In this document: positions 1 through 11,219 of the stretch, piece after piece
Position numbering within the stretch: the stretch's first letter is position 1
Layout: each line of letters opens with the position of its first letter
Notes under the pieces: model-generated
Told to the model about the DNA's origin: nothing
The model's input: the letters and a program-made list of their open reading frames with translations, nothing else
The model's database searches: none
NCBI RefSeq assembly: GCF_026230105.1
Contig: NC_079478.1
Coordinates: forward strand, 31,387,653 to 31,451,652
Direction: 5' to 3'
Length of the DNA stretch: 64,000 bases
DNA from: Diorhabda sublineata
Lineage: Eukaryota > Arthropoda > Insecta > Coleoptera > Chrysomelidae
Translations under genes and position numbers: made by a program

Positions 1-1217
1 AAACCAAATAGCAAAATCATGTTACGAGATCTAATAACGTGAAAGTTATTGTTGAAATATGAAGTAACTACAAATAATTTCGAAACGCTACTTTTGAGTT
101 TATTGTGTGACCTTTCATATGTTTTATTTGGAGGAATCAATTGAAAAACAAATCAATTGATTTGATGCAACCACTATGAAACGTATCTTTGTATCTCTAT
201 CTAGAAAAACTTGTTCTACTGACCGTCTCCTAATAATGTTACAACATTTGATGTTTACATTAGTGAGTCTAGGATACAACTTGATGATCACGGCTCGTCG
301 TTTCTGAACATTTTGCTTGTTTGGAATCAAAAACATATTTTCATTGCAGTAGTTTATTGGCCGGTCCCGTCCTGTTCGAATATGAGAAGGAGCTGAAATA
401 ACTGGCCAAGGTACGTTGCTACTTTTTAAATTGATGCATTATGCATTAGCTATCGACCCGCGGAGGTGTTAAAACCAATGAATTATAAAAAGGGGATATA
501 AGATCCGTTTCGCTTATACTCATACCTGTAATTTGAAGTCATCTATCTTCTTTCTAATGTATTACCGATAGGAAGAAAATTGACTCCAATGAAAAATGGA
601 GTTTTCCTCTAGGGATAAGATACTCCAACGAATTTTACGGTTGGGACAGTTATGGAAATCATCAAAAATAATTCAAGAGGTCTAGAAATAACTGTGAGGA
701 TTTACTAAAAAGGATTAAGAATCCAGGAAATGCTCAAAATTTCCATTACATTTTTATCTTTGTTTCAAAATACCAGAATTCTAGCTATGTTAAGTACAAA
801 AAGGGAATTAGGACTTGCTAGTGTTGAATGAATATCTCAGAAATAGTCAAGGAAGTACCAGGAATTAATAAACAAGCTTCTGGAATTTGTCGTTTATATC
901 AACACAGAATTTAGTTTGTCCCAAAAATCTATTATAACAATTTATTTCAAATGTCTTCAATGAATGTAAATAGAGCAATATCAAACTTTAGATGTAAAAT
1001 AACGAATTGTGTACATATCTACTCTTCGAGAAACATTGCGGATGCAAAGTATATACAATTTTATATTAGAGTTTGAGAGATATGAACCGTAGGTATTATT
1101 ACAAATTCAAAGCAAGCAGCTACTTTGTCACGTTAAATTTCGGGTAACGTGGTACCATATACATAAAAGTTGATAAGACATCCTATATATTAATTCTCTT
1201 CTTTGAGGATTTTTCTT
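1..1217. other. A+T-rich DNA without recognisable gene
   Basis: No frame here resembles a known protein. A 70-codon frame on the minus strand at 124-336 has no recognisable motif and is the length expected by chance in this base composition. A TATA-like site is listed separately. Confidence 0.5.
484..495 (+). promoter_or_regulatory. TATA-box-like motif
   Basis: The string TATAAAAAGGGG is an excellent match to a metazoan TATA box. A weak initiator-like TCATA lies about 38 bases downstream, slightly farther than usual, and no coding exon follows. In A+T-rich DNA such matches occur by chance, so this is only a candidate. Confidence 0.15.
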
Positions 1218-1815
1218 ATACGAGAGTGGTCTCAGAACAAAGAAAACACAAAAATTTTGGAAAAAAAATATTTACTTATCGTCAAGCTTATCAAAATAGC
1301 CATAACTGCCATTAACTCTTAGCTAAATGCGGCCGTTTTTGCTTTATTTCTTCACTGAAACGTTGCAATAAGTTCGCCGATGATAGTTTTTCTTTTTTCA
1401 AGGTAGTCAATGAAAATTATCTCACGCGCATCCCAAAAAAACCGACGTCATGACCTTGTCTGTAGATGGAACTGTTTTTGCTTTCTTTACAGCCGGTTTT
1501 TTCTTTTCTGTCCTTTGTTCATATTGTTCTTTTGTTTCGGGTGTGAAGTAATGGACCCACGTTTTATCCATGGTTATGTAACGGCGCAAAAATTCGGCTT
1601 TATTTCTGTGAAACATTGTCAAACCCTCGATGAAAGCATCGTTACAACGCTGTTTTTATTTGTTCTTTTCAACATTTGTAGAGTCGTCACCTCATTTGTT
1701 CAGCTTCTATATTGGTTAGAATAAGGCCATAAAAGTACCACATAACGTTTAACAACTTTTTTCATGTTTAAAAATTCACTGAAAACATTTACAACCGATA
1801 GTTGCCAAACAAATA
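1218..1815 (-). pseudogene. mariner transposase, internally deleted and frameshifted
   Basis: Read on the minus strand, this matches mariner transposase. The first catalytic block is visible as TMDKTWVHYFTPETKEQ, followed by KAKTVPSTDKVMTSVF. After a frameshift comes IIFIDYLEKRKTI and a degraded block equivalent to the region before the second aspartate. The C-terminal half is missing. The left end at 1218 resembles the mariner terminal repeat at 61455 (ATACGAG, then ACAAAAAT). Two internal deletions are evident against the fuller copy at 61455-62990: about 165 bp covering the helix-turn-helix region, and a second one near the N-terminus. It is a dead non-autonomous remnant. Confidence 0.85.
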
Positions 1816-2494
1816 AGGTTCAAGATGATTTGTCGTTAATTACTTTGAATTTGATGTAGCGAATATGAGAATTGATCAAGATACTAGCTTGAAGTGAGTA
1901 ACACTGGTATCATTGGGAATGAATACATACTACCAAGAGATTTTTTTTGTTCCCAAAGTGATTTTTTCACTTGTAACAATAAGGAAATTTGATGCATGGG
2001 TAATGTATCAACACGGATAATGACAAGATGTAATAATCCAACCGAGAACTTCAAGAAAAATTTTTTCCATGGAACAAATCAATAGTATTTTTATAATAAA
2101 CACTACCCAAATCCATATTCACTCTTCAGAATTTCAATAAGACTAATTCAATGGTTTCTATAAATATGTAGGTATTGATAGAAACCGTGTGAAGAATCAA
2201 ACAGACTTCAGATTCGTCTTAAGGTCGTCAAGCATTAGCGATGAAAATCAAATTTGTGTTGATGGCGATCCAATCCACAGAGAATGCTGTAGAAAAATCA
2301 TACAACTGGATAATTAGGAGCATTTTTGTAAAATTAGATGATCTATAACATTAAAGAACACAACATTGAAGTGAATAAGAAAATAGTACACACAGTAGAA
2401 AATAATGCAATCAGATTTTGAGGAAAAAATTCGATTTTTGTTTTCAGAGAGACAATTTTGTAATAAAATAACAATTTGCTACTAAGTCCATCAC
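1816..2494. other. A+T-rich spacer
   Basis: No coding similarity is visible. A small 9-bp inverted repeat (GGTTTCTAT / ATAGAAACC) lies near 2154-2190 and has no evident meaning. Confidence 0.4.
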
Positions 2495-2664
2495 TATTTT
2501 TATGGTTATGTAACGGCGCAAAAATTCGGCTTTATTTCTGTGAAACATTGTCAAACACTCGATGAAAGCATCTTCACAACGCTGTTTTTGTTTGTTCTTT
2601 TCAACATTTGTAGAGTCATCAACTCATTTTTTCGATCACTGCAATGCTGGTCTTTGCATGTTGT
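2495..2664 (-). pseudogene. mariner transposase fragment, sister of the 1218-1815 copy
   Basis: This 170-bp stretch is nearly identical to about 1565-1700. It encodes on the minus strand the part just before and including the first catalytic block (FHRNKAEFLRRYIT). It carries the same 165-bp internal deletion as the first copy but keeps the GATCACTGCAATGCTGG segment that the first copy lost. The ends fade into unrelated sequence, so it is a truncated copy. Confidence 0.8.
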
Positions 2665-2699
2665 ACTGTCTGATTTAAACAAACACTTTCCTATTTAAA

Positions 2700-2962
2700 A
2701 ATCCAAGACGTTACTCGCTAAAGAAAATGATAAGTTGTTCTATCCTGTTGCTTCCACGTAATCGCTCTCTCATTCAGTGGAATGTTCTCAAGCAGAGGGA
2801 GAACATATTCTGGAGAAAATCTAACACGTGTACTCTTTATGAGAGCATGATAAAGTTCAGAACAAAACTACCCATGTTTTGTAACTGCAAAATTTTAATG
2901 CCGTAGTTCAAATAGTTTTTGAAGAATATAATGGTCAAAACCACGTGGGATACCCTGTATAA
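2700..2962 (-). pseudogene. DDE transposase end fragment with TIR-like end
   Basis: On the minus strand the sequence opens with TTATACAGGGTATCCCACG, which resembles the CAGGGTGTCCC-type terminal repeat of many arthropod Tc1/mariner-like elements. About 180 bp further in lies a segment reading LENIPLNERAITWKQQD and then RTTYHF. This fits the block before the second aspartate in that transposase group (LEDVPL...R..MWFQHDGAPAHF in relatives), with the aspartate region degraded. Because the terminus is so close to this internal block, most of the element has been deleted. Family assignment within Tc1/mariner/IS630 is tentative. Confidence 0.5.
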
Positions 2963-4265
2963 TAAATCGATATATGGTAGAAGAAAAGCTTTTTGGATGA
3001 ATTGGCAACACGGTAACTGAAAATGGTTTGTAAAGAACTTAATATTTTGTTGTTTCCGATTGAAATCCTTGGATTAGTCTCTTGTATCATAATTTGGTGT
3101 TGTTTCTTTTTTGTTCTATAAAAATAAGATGAATATGTTTTTATATCTCAACAGAAAATTGAATAGTCAAGTAAGCGTTCACGTATCTGGGCTACTGGTA
3201 ATAATTTCTAATTTAATGATTATCAAGAAATAATTAGGCATATCATGAAAATTTTGTAAATAGAAATAAGTACAAAATCTTACAAATAATTCATTAAATT
3301 ACCACTCTTTGCAGTGGTTCACATAAACTTCCATTTTTAAGCATATAATTCAAAAATATATTGAAATTTTCATTTCGATTTCATAGTATGCATCATAAAA
3401 ATGGATAATACAAATAGTATTTTTCTGGCCATGGATTTCAAGTATATCATCAGGTATTTAATGCAAATCATAATTGGAAAACATTATTAACAATCCAGCA
3501 TGAAAATTATAAGCTGCGATTACCCAAACAATACATTTTTTATGTAGGTACACCTATTCAAAAGTTTGGGATATTTCTCTATTCGAAACTAAGTCGACCT
3601 TTTCGAAATGATTTTAGTTTTTGTAACAATATTGATCGGTTCAACAGAATTCATAAAGCGTTTGGTTAATTTTAATAAGACTATAAAGAAAACTAATTGA
3701 ACGGCAGTCTTCTACGGCTATTGGATGAATGAATCTCGAGGCAGATGAATATTGAAAATCGCTAAATGAGTCCCAAAAATTCCATTCCTAGCACACTTAA
3801 TCGGATCCAAGAAACTATAACTGAATTTTTAACGCTATAATTAAGATTTCAACAATAAAGAGAAGAATACGTTTTGATACTTAATGAATGGAGAAACGTC
3901 ATCTTTAAAAATAAGTCCTATTGTGATTTGATTCTAGACTGTAGACTAGAATGCGAGACCATATCGAGCTACGGTGGTTTCATAAGAAGTGAAATCTAGG
4001 TTGGGTTGAGATCTTCTTCCACAACTTTAGTTAGAAAAATATATTGATCCGAAGCATACCAAGATTTGTTGCTCTTATACGTGCAAATAGAGGTCACAAA
4101 GAATATTCGCTGTTTTTTGAATAATCTATTATACTAGATGCTCTTCTATTGTGAGTTTATTGAATTCTAGGTATATTAAGATTGATAAAAATTTGGTTTT
4201 GGCATTCAACAATTGAGAAATACCCTTTTTAAGAATAATAATAAAAATTTCATAATTTCACTCTA
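2963..4265. other. A+T-rich DNA without recognisable gene
   Basis: No similarity to a protein or repeat family is seen in any frame. A tiny hairpin (ATTCTAG / CTAGAAT) lies around 3932-3952. Confidence 0.4.
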
Positions 4266-4825
4266 GAAACTCGAAAAATCATCCGATTTCGATGAATTTT
4301 TTTTAAATACTCGTTCAGCGGATGTATGAAAAAAATATGGGAAATATCTCACCGGGAGTTTCATATAGTTTCATGACTTTAAATGAGATAATAAACGCAC
4401 TTCTTTGCATATAATTGTTTATAAGTTTTTTACAAAGCTTCAAACGCAGTTCGTATATTGTTTTTTGTTAATCTACACAAAAAACGGAATACTTTGGAAA
4501 AAAAAATGAAAAATGTTTTAATTTTCCATTTCTAACAGTCAATCTTGGTTAGCACTTTTTTAATTCAAAGTCAACTTTTAATATTGTGGGAACATGATAA
4601 ATCAACTTTTTTGTATAACTTCTTTTTTCAATATGTTCGTTTTTTTGTACGAATTATGAAAAAAAATATATAATTACTTCATTTGATTATTTGAAAAAAG
4701 TTATTAACAATTATACGTGTATTTTCAAGAACATTTAAAGCCCTGAAACCAATTTTTTTCATAAATCTGCCGTGAAAATGAAGATTTGAAAAAAATTATC
4801 GAAATCCGATGATTTTTCGATTTTT
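4266..4825. repeat. foldback element with long imperfect inverted repeats
   Basis: The segment at 4271-4304 (TCGAAAAATCATCCGATTTC and onward) returns as its reverse complement at 4789-4820 with about two mismatches over some 32 bp. Farther inward the arms match again, imperfectly: near 4318-4345 a GGATGTATGAAAAAAAT block pairs with the complement of the ATTTTTTTCATAAATCTGC block at 4751-4770. The whole unit would fold into a long hairpin of roughly 560 nt with a short centre around 4545. No transposase frame lies inside. It is most likely a MITE or foldback transposon; the outer ends are not defined. Confidence 0.55.
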
Positions 4826-6880
4826 TATAGGGGACCGCGAAAGTATAAAACTACCTAAAAATTTTTTGTTCTAAGTTTTAAAATCAAAATTTGAACTTTT
4901 TATATACATGAAATTTACGCCTTATATCTAGAACACAACACCTATATTCGATTTGTTTTTCGTATTGAATATATCAAAAAATTAAAAAATATAGGACGAT
5001 TTCAAAATATTCTTCTATGCAAATTACAAATTTCGAATGCAGATAACTCCTAAATTTATTGTTGCTTGAAAATCATTGCAATTTCTTCTGCTCGCGGTAA
5101 AGTTATTAGTTATAATCAAGACCATAATACGACATTAAATATATACGATATAAAATACCTTTGTAATATTTTTAAACTGCTTATTTGGAGGCTACAGAGA
5201 TACATCATTTTCATATTTAGTCAATGTGAATGTGATGTTCAGGTAAAGTTTAATATTGTTAATTATCTTCAAATTGACATCGGCCTGCCATCTCTTGGAG
5301 AATAGCGTAACTTCAACATAATATTGAGAGATTTCTGTTTTAGAATCAATGAAAATGAAATTATTTCTCCTTGCTACTGTTTCAAAATATTTTCGTTAAC
5401 TCAACACTAGATGGAAAGAGTATAACTAATGCCCAATAAATTTCGGATTACATGAATAGCATATTGGAATCATCGGGAAAATTGTTATTCATAAAAAATC
5501 GAATGTAATTGGAGAATTGGAAGTGGATTATTGTTATATAAAATATTACCAAAGCATAACGTGTCTGTAACTGTAAGTGGATTGCGTAACAAACAATTTA
5601 TTTAAACATTAATATATTTCTAATTCATAAATTGTTTGAAAGTAGTGAATAAGACAAGTAATTTTGGCGACTATACCATTACTTTGATACGATTGGATCT
5701 ATATGTGTATTATCACCCTGTATTACTTTGTAGTATATACAGGGTGCTACTATATACATACGACGATATTCAAATTTCTCCCTTATAATGTTGTGAAGAA
5801 TTTTTTTAATAACAAAATTCCTCAGCCCGAAACATACCCCTTAAAAGGTTAAATTTGATTAAAAATAAAAAACTTGAGATTTAATCCTTTTTGTTTTGTT
5901 TTCTAAACAGATTCTGAGGAAAAAGAATAAAGTAGCTTCAAACTACCAACAATAAACAACGTTTCAAGAGTAGAGAACAGACACTTCAACTGATGTTCTT
6001 GTTTTATATAAATCAATCTCGAATAACAGATTTGACAATAATTACGCTAATGCTTGCTAATGTCATCCCCTCAAAATATACTAGGTAAATTAAGGAAATT
6101 TTGTAGTAGGACTCATCATAATTTTATACGATCAACCACATCCTAAATTTCTTCGCACGGATTTGAAAACACACAAATGTACACATCTCAATGTGGAAAG
6201 CAACTATGGACCACAATATATAATTATATACATATTTTGATAAAGACTTGAAAAAAAGTCGAAACGTGCATTTAATCTATCTTTCAAAAATTATTGAAAA
6301 AAATTGATTTTGAAACATAATTACGTACATATATTTACATATCATGAATCTGTACTTGTTCTTTAGTTTATGCTGAAGTTAAATATCTTTGAAGAATTAT
6401 AGTAGGAAAAAATATTTGTTAAATGTCATTCAGGATGTAATTTGGCTAAATCTGAAGCTGATATGTTTCGGCAGCATATTTCTGACATTCAGTAGAAGTG
6501 TACTTTATCTTTAAATCAAAACTGCAGATGGTACAAATGAGTGAAGAGGTAGATATTAAATATTCATGAGTAAATTATTACTCTTTCTACAACATTAAAA
6601 TCTTGTCTTGGGACGCCTGCAAAGTTATTTGATTGAAGGTGACATATGAAGTAATGTATCCAGTATGAGGAAGTATCAGAGCTATTCAAATTGCCTATAA
6701 GTCTGCTACGATACGATAAATAATAGTAACTGTTATTTTCTGAGATGTGAGAAGCTGGGAGGAATCACGTATAGATTGGAAGTACACTTATGCTCACTAA
6801 AAAAGCATATTTTTACATTTTGGCTGCGTAAATCAGAGTTCCTTTCTAATCTCACTGTCATCGTCAACGACAGATAATTC
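4826..6880. other. A+T-rich DNA without recognisable gene
   Basis: Short frames here, such as the 79-codon one at 5066-5305, show no motif. A terminal-repeat-like inverted pair at 5714-5746 is listed separately. Confidence 0.4.
5714..5746. repeat. inverted pair of CACCCTGTA / TACAGGGTG
   Basis: Two 9-bp perfect arms, CACCCTGTA at 5714-5722 and TACAGGGTG at 5738-5746, point away from each other with a 15-bp spacer. TACAGGGTG resembles the start of Tc1/mariner-type terminal repeats, so this may be the abutted ends of two elements or a footprint. No internal element sequence could be identified. Confidence 0.3.
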
Positions 6881-6929
6881 AATGATTAATTTGATTTCAG
6901 TTGAAGTGAAAGTGTACTTGATACCTCTT

Positions 6930-7190
6930 CTAATAACTGAAATTTTGATAGCTACCATTATTTCCAAATTGGATGATGGCTGGTCTATCAGAAGACTGGC
7001 AACTCATCTAGGTCTTAATGCGAGTACCGTAGTCAGAGTAAAGAAGCGATGGGAACAAGATGAGGGGGCCGGAAGGTTCGATCTGGAGAAAGAAAAATTT
7101 CAAATCTCGCACAAGATTTTGCATTTAATAATATCGCCTTGAATCGACTGCTAGTTCTGAATCAGAAAAAGATTATTGGTGAATGATACT
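6930..7190 (+). pseudogene. Tc1-like transposase helix-turn-helix fragment
   Basis: A short frame includes SKLDDGWSIRRLATHLGLN, then ASTVVRVKKRWEQD. This is the typical first helix-turn-helix of Tc1-type transposases (LLDEGWSVR.IA..L.VN.STV.R...RW in relatives), which binds the terminal repeats. After the HTH the frame drifts and stops at 7140; a few residues in another frame continue the resemblance weakly. No catalytic DDE region follows, so only the DNA-binding N-terminus remains. Confidence 0.6.
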
Positions 7191-7306
7191 TGTAACGAAC
7201 AAATGAAAATTTTCGTGATGTTCTATAATTCAATTCACTTTGGAAATCTTTATGACCGATCACTACAACTTTTGAACTGATTAAACTCTCTCTATTGACA
7301 AAATTA

Positions 7307-7774
7307 CTAATTCTCTATATATAAACCATTGGTTCCCTTGATTGAAAAAGTATAGAGACCGAAAAATCTCGAATTATTGAAATTTTTATGACGTCGACTC
7401 CACACATTAGAACCAATATCATTCGTCTTATATGTGGATAAACTTAATAGTGTTAGCGCAAAGACATTGGTATTCATATCGGGAGTAAACCATCCGTTGT
7501 CGGCTGTTTCAAGATCAAAGATTTGTGTCGTCGTTCGTCTTGCCGCCCATACATTGGTTAGAAATTCAGTCTTATTAGAGTTCAAGACATTTGAAGAACA
7601 TGTGAAGAGAATCATTATTAATAATGCCTTCCTGTTGAGTGAATGAATTAGTTTTTGAATTTCGAGAACTGTATCAAGCGGAACCGATTGTATGAAACCG
7701 CCGAAATTCTCAACACAGAAACAGGAATGTCGTGATAGATACAAGGAGTCCGAATCTAGTCGATCTTGCACCAT
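7307..7774 (-). CDS. uncharacterised 155-residue open reading frame
   Basis: This is the longest frame in the window apart from a transposase. The ATG at 7774 opens a run of 155 codons. The predicted protein is mixed in composition, with a cysteine pair near the N-terminus (HSCFCVENFGG), a mildly hydrophobic stretch around residues 50-62 (KALLIMILFTCSSNVL) and no clear signal peptide or recognised motif. The local DNA is less A+T-rich than its surroundings, which lowers the number of chance stops. No flanking splice signals were identified with confidence. It could be a host exon, a fragment of an unrecognised mobile element, or a chance frame. Function is unknown. Confidence 0.25.
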   Translation of the reverse strand: MVQDRLDSDSLYLSRHSCFCVENFGGFIQSVPLDTVLEIQKLIHSLNRKALLIMILFTCSSNVLNSNKTEFLTNVWAARRTTTQIFDLETADNGWFTPDMNTNVFALTLLSLSTYKTNDIGSNVWSRRHKNFNNSRFFGLYTFSIKGTNGLYIEN

Positions 7775-8084
7775 CGACTAGATTAGTTTGTATATATATG
7801 GATAGATAGTTTTCTGCAGAATTAAATTCATAACATAGTTGTTAACAGATATCTTAACGATGGCTCGATGCAGAAAGAAATTAATTTCGATCGGATTTGT
7901 AGAGACGGAGTAATTATATAGACAATTATGTAAATCATTATAATAAGTAGATACCTACAAAGTATTGGAACTTTTCATATAAATAATGATTCATTAGTAC
8001 AGTAAAGTTAGTGAGTATAACTGAAGGTCAAAATACTTATTTTTTTATTGTAGGTTTTCGTATATATCGACAAGGTTCGATTTT

Positions 8085-9195
8085 GCTATCGTAAATAGCG
8101 TATAATTCATTTTCCACCAGAGTACATGAGATATTTATCAAGGTGTGGGAGTTAACATAAGCTGTTATATCCAAGAGGGATTTATTTCCTCCTATTACAA
8201 AATTCATCATGGCAAAAAATGTAATACTACTAAATCTTATCAAACGATTGTTGAGTTTCTACTACTACACCTACCTAGTATTAGTCAAATAAGACTAGTT
8301 TATTTTGGTCCTTCACGAGTAGATATAGTTAATTCTACCTGCTCAATCTCGGAAAAAACACCCACTATTTAGGGAACTATGCGGACTAGACTATGAAATA
8401 TTACTATGAACATATACCCAGAAACAGAAATGGAAATTGAGGAAAAGATCAGATCGAATAGAATGAAAAAGGAAATGAAAGATAGATGTTGGTCCTTCAC
8501 AAGTAGATATAGTTGTCTCCACCTACTAATATCTGGAAAAAATCCACCACTTAGTTGACTATGAGAACTACACTATGACATTTTATTAAAAATATATACC
8601 AAGAAACAAAAATAAAAACTGAAGAAATAGATCAGATCAAATACAATGAAAAAGGAAGTAGAAGGAAGACACAATTTGTTTCGAAGTTTAACTTGAGCTT
8701 ACTGGTCATAGGTTAATGCGAGTATGAGGATGAAACGGATTTGAAATACTATGCACTTCATTTTATAAATAATGCAGCGTGTAATTCACTTTCCACCAGA
8801 ATACATGAGATATTTATCAAGGTGTGGGAGTTAACATAAGCTGTTATATCCAAGAGGGATTTATTTCCTCCTATTTCAAAATTCATGATGGCAAAAAATG
8901 GAATATTGTTAAATCTTATCGAACGATTGTTGAGTTTCTACTACCGATCGTACCTAGTATTATTCAAATAAGATTTTGTTGGTTTTGGTCCTTCACGAGT
9001 AGATATAGTTGTCTCCACCTACTCATATCTGGAAAAAATCCATCACTTAGTTGACTATGAGAACTACACTATGACATCTTATTAAAGACACCATTTGTTT
9101 CGAAGGCTTGAGCTTACTGGTTATAGGTAAATGCGAGTGTGAAGATGAAATGGATTTGAAATACTATTCACTTATTATATGAATAATACAGATTA
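8085..9195. repeat. local tandem duplication, two full units and one partial
   Basis: A block starting near 8090 (ATTCATTTTCCACCAGAGTA) recurs near 8769 (ATTCACTTTCCACCAGAATA) and stays about 90 percent identical for the first 200 bases. An internal block starting GGTCCTTCAC[G/A]AGTAGATATAG occurs three times, near 8309, 8491 and 8988. A following block TTTGTTTCGAAG...CTTGAGCTTACTGGT occurs near 8677 and 9093. The arrangement is unit A (8090-8490), a partial unit (8491-8768) and unit C (8769-9195). Both strands keep short open frames in both copies, for example minus-strand GGNKSLLDITAYVNSHTLIN, but no family was recognised. Confidence 0.7.
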
Positions 9196-11092
9196 TTAAA
9201 ATAGGTTATTAAATGAAGGAAATTGTTTTGATATTGATATGTATGGATAGTTGTTTACCACGAATAAGTTCAAGGCAATTTCTAATTAGAAATGAGTTAA
9301 TACTAAGATTTTAATAATTAATATCGTCCTGTATGCGCATAATATTATTCTTACTCCAATTCATTTTAATTAGGTAATGACAAGATACACATCAAGAAGT
9401 GATTATTTCTCATCAAAGAATCGCGTTTTTCATTCTATGTCTAATGTCAATATTTTAATTAATAACACCAACATCCTATGCACTTCAAACATGATGTCAG
9501 GGTCCACATCTAAAAATACTGCTTTGAAAAGCTGAAGTAAATTATATAGAAGCTCAATGGGTGGAACATGTGTGTATGAATGTTTATATAATTAATGTTC
9601 CTGGAAGCCAGATTTTTTGAGCTTTTGTAGAGATATGAGGTGTTGATATTTTGACAATAAGTATCATCATGGGTCGAAAAACAATAAATTTTGAAATACC
9701 TTTCAACCCCATTCACATGAAATTTTTATATAGAATGTCGCTATAACTAACTAGAATTCTTTATATGTGTGATATTAACATAGAGTATATTGGAACACTT
9801 TTTCAGTTTATCTAGAGAAAGATTGGACTTTTAACAAATACTTGAGTTGTTAGTGCTTCTTAGAAAATTATTAATTTATTATTTAATCTGCTTATCTTTT
9901 CGTTGTTTATTGAATCTCTGGTATTTATTATATCTTTCATAAATAATATATTTACTGATTTACCCGGTTGATATACATCAGATAAAAATTATTAATTATT
10001 GTTCATTAATTATAAAACTCAACTTAACTTAGTATGACCAATGAAAAATTTTGACCTTCTTTTTGAAGTTTGATTTTTCTTACACATATTCCTTCAATAA
10101 CATAATTCATACATAATTCTCACCCTTATGAATGACTTCCAAAAAGGTTTTTCAATGATAGATAAGATACTTCCAAACTGTGGATCACATAGATCTGCGA
10201 ATTTGCTGAAATACTTAGTCTTTTTTCACTTGTATTTAGAAATATTGGGATCTCTGGCTGACCATTTTAGTAGAAAAATTATGTAGCTTTCACAAAACAT
10301 ATTTGCTGAAAAAGTTTTTTGGTTAATAATTTAGAAGTATTTGCGGTTTAAAAAAAATCTACCTAGATCCTTGCAGCAAGACCTAGTTTTGAGATACCAA
10401 AACCAAGACATGTCTGTAAAACCAAAATCGAACGAGTGGTCATCTTGGTCTTGCTTTGTTCATCACCATGACTAATTATCGTTAGTCAAAAATTTAGTTC
10501 TGGGTTTATCACCTTGCTCAAACTTTCACTTAACATGGACCAAAAATTGGTTCGACTAATAGTGTTTATATAACAGTCGGCTGAATAAAAGAAAACTAAA
10601 ATTTGGCAGAATATAGAGAATGATTTCCTCTTTTGAAAATTCCATGACAAAAATGGTGATTATCTTTTTGATCTAATCGACAATCAGGTTTTCTTATTGA
10701 ATGTTTTGTTGAGTCTATGCTTAATAAGTTCAATAGTAGATCATATGAATCCCGATTCATTCTTCATGTTTTTAAAAATCCGTCGTGATCTATTTAATAC
10801 ATTTTGAGTAGTAAAGTGACTGTAGATATTTTCATTTAAATTAAGGGATCTCACTCATGCCGTATCAAATGACGCTTTGTATATAGTTCTCAGTTCAAAT
10901 TTCTTTATATACATGCACTTTTAAGGTTGACTTTACTAGCGAACCAGCGTCACGTTCACGTTCATTCTGTGCGCCGCTTCAAAATTAACAAAAGTTTTAA
11001 TAAAAAATGAAAATAGAAAAGTATCAATAATTTGATTTATTTAATAATTTAGTCCCAATTATTTCTTAACAATAATTGGTTTTCATAGAGAA
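9196..11092. other. A+T-rich DNA without recognisable gene
   Basis: Nothing with protein similarity or repeat structure was found. A slightly G+C-richer patch at 10925-10985 has no frame. Confidence 0.4.
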
Positions 11093-11219
11093 AAATGACC
11101 TCAAGTGACATTAAAGCCAATAGACGTTTATTGTTATTTCATGTTGATCGATGTCTTATGCTATCTTTTAACAAAGATTGCTGTTGATTCACGTCAATTT
11201 CTATCACTTGAGGTCATTT
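11093..11219. repeat. 127-bp element with perfect 16-bp inverted ends
   Basis: AAATGACCTCAAGTGA at 11093-11108 is exactly inverted at 11204-11219 (TCACTTGAGGTCATTT). The 95 bp between arms has no coding capacity. The form fits a small MITE or a relic of one. Target duplications were not identified with confidence. Confidence 0.5.

Noticed and set aside
8145..8372. 75- and 76-codon frames in the tandem repeat read as a gene family
   Set aside because: They start at GTG, not ATG, and are better explained by repeat duplication.
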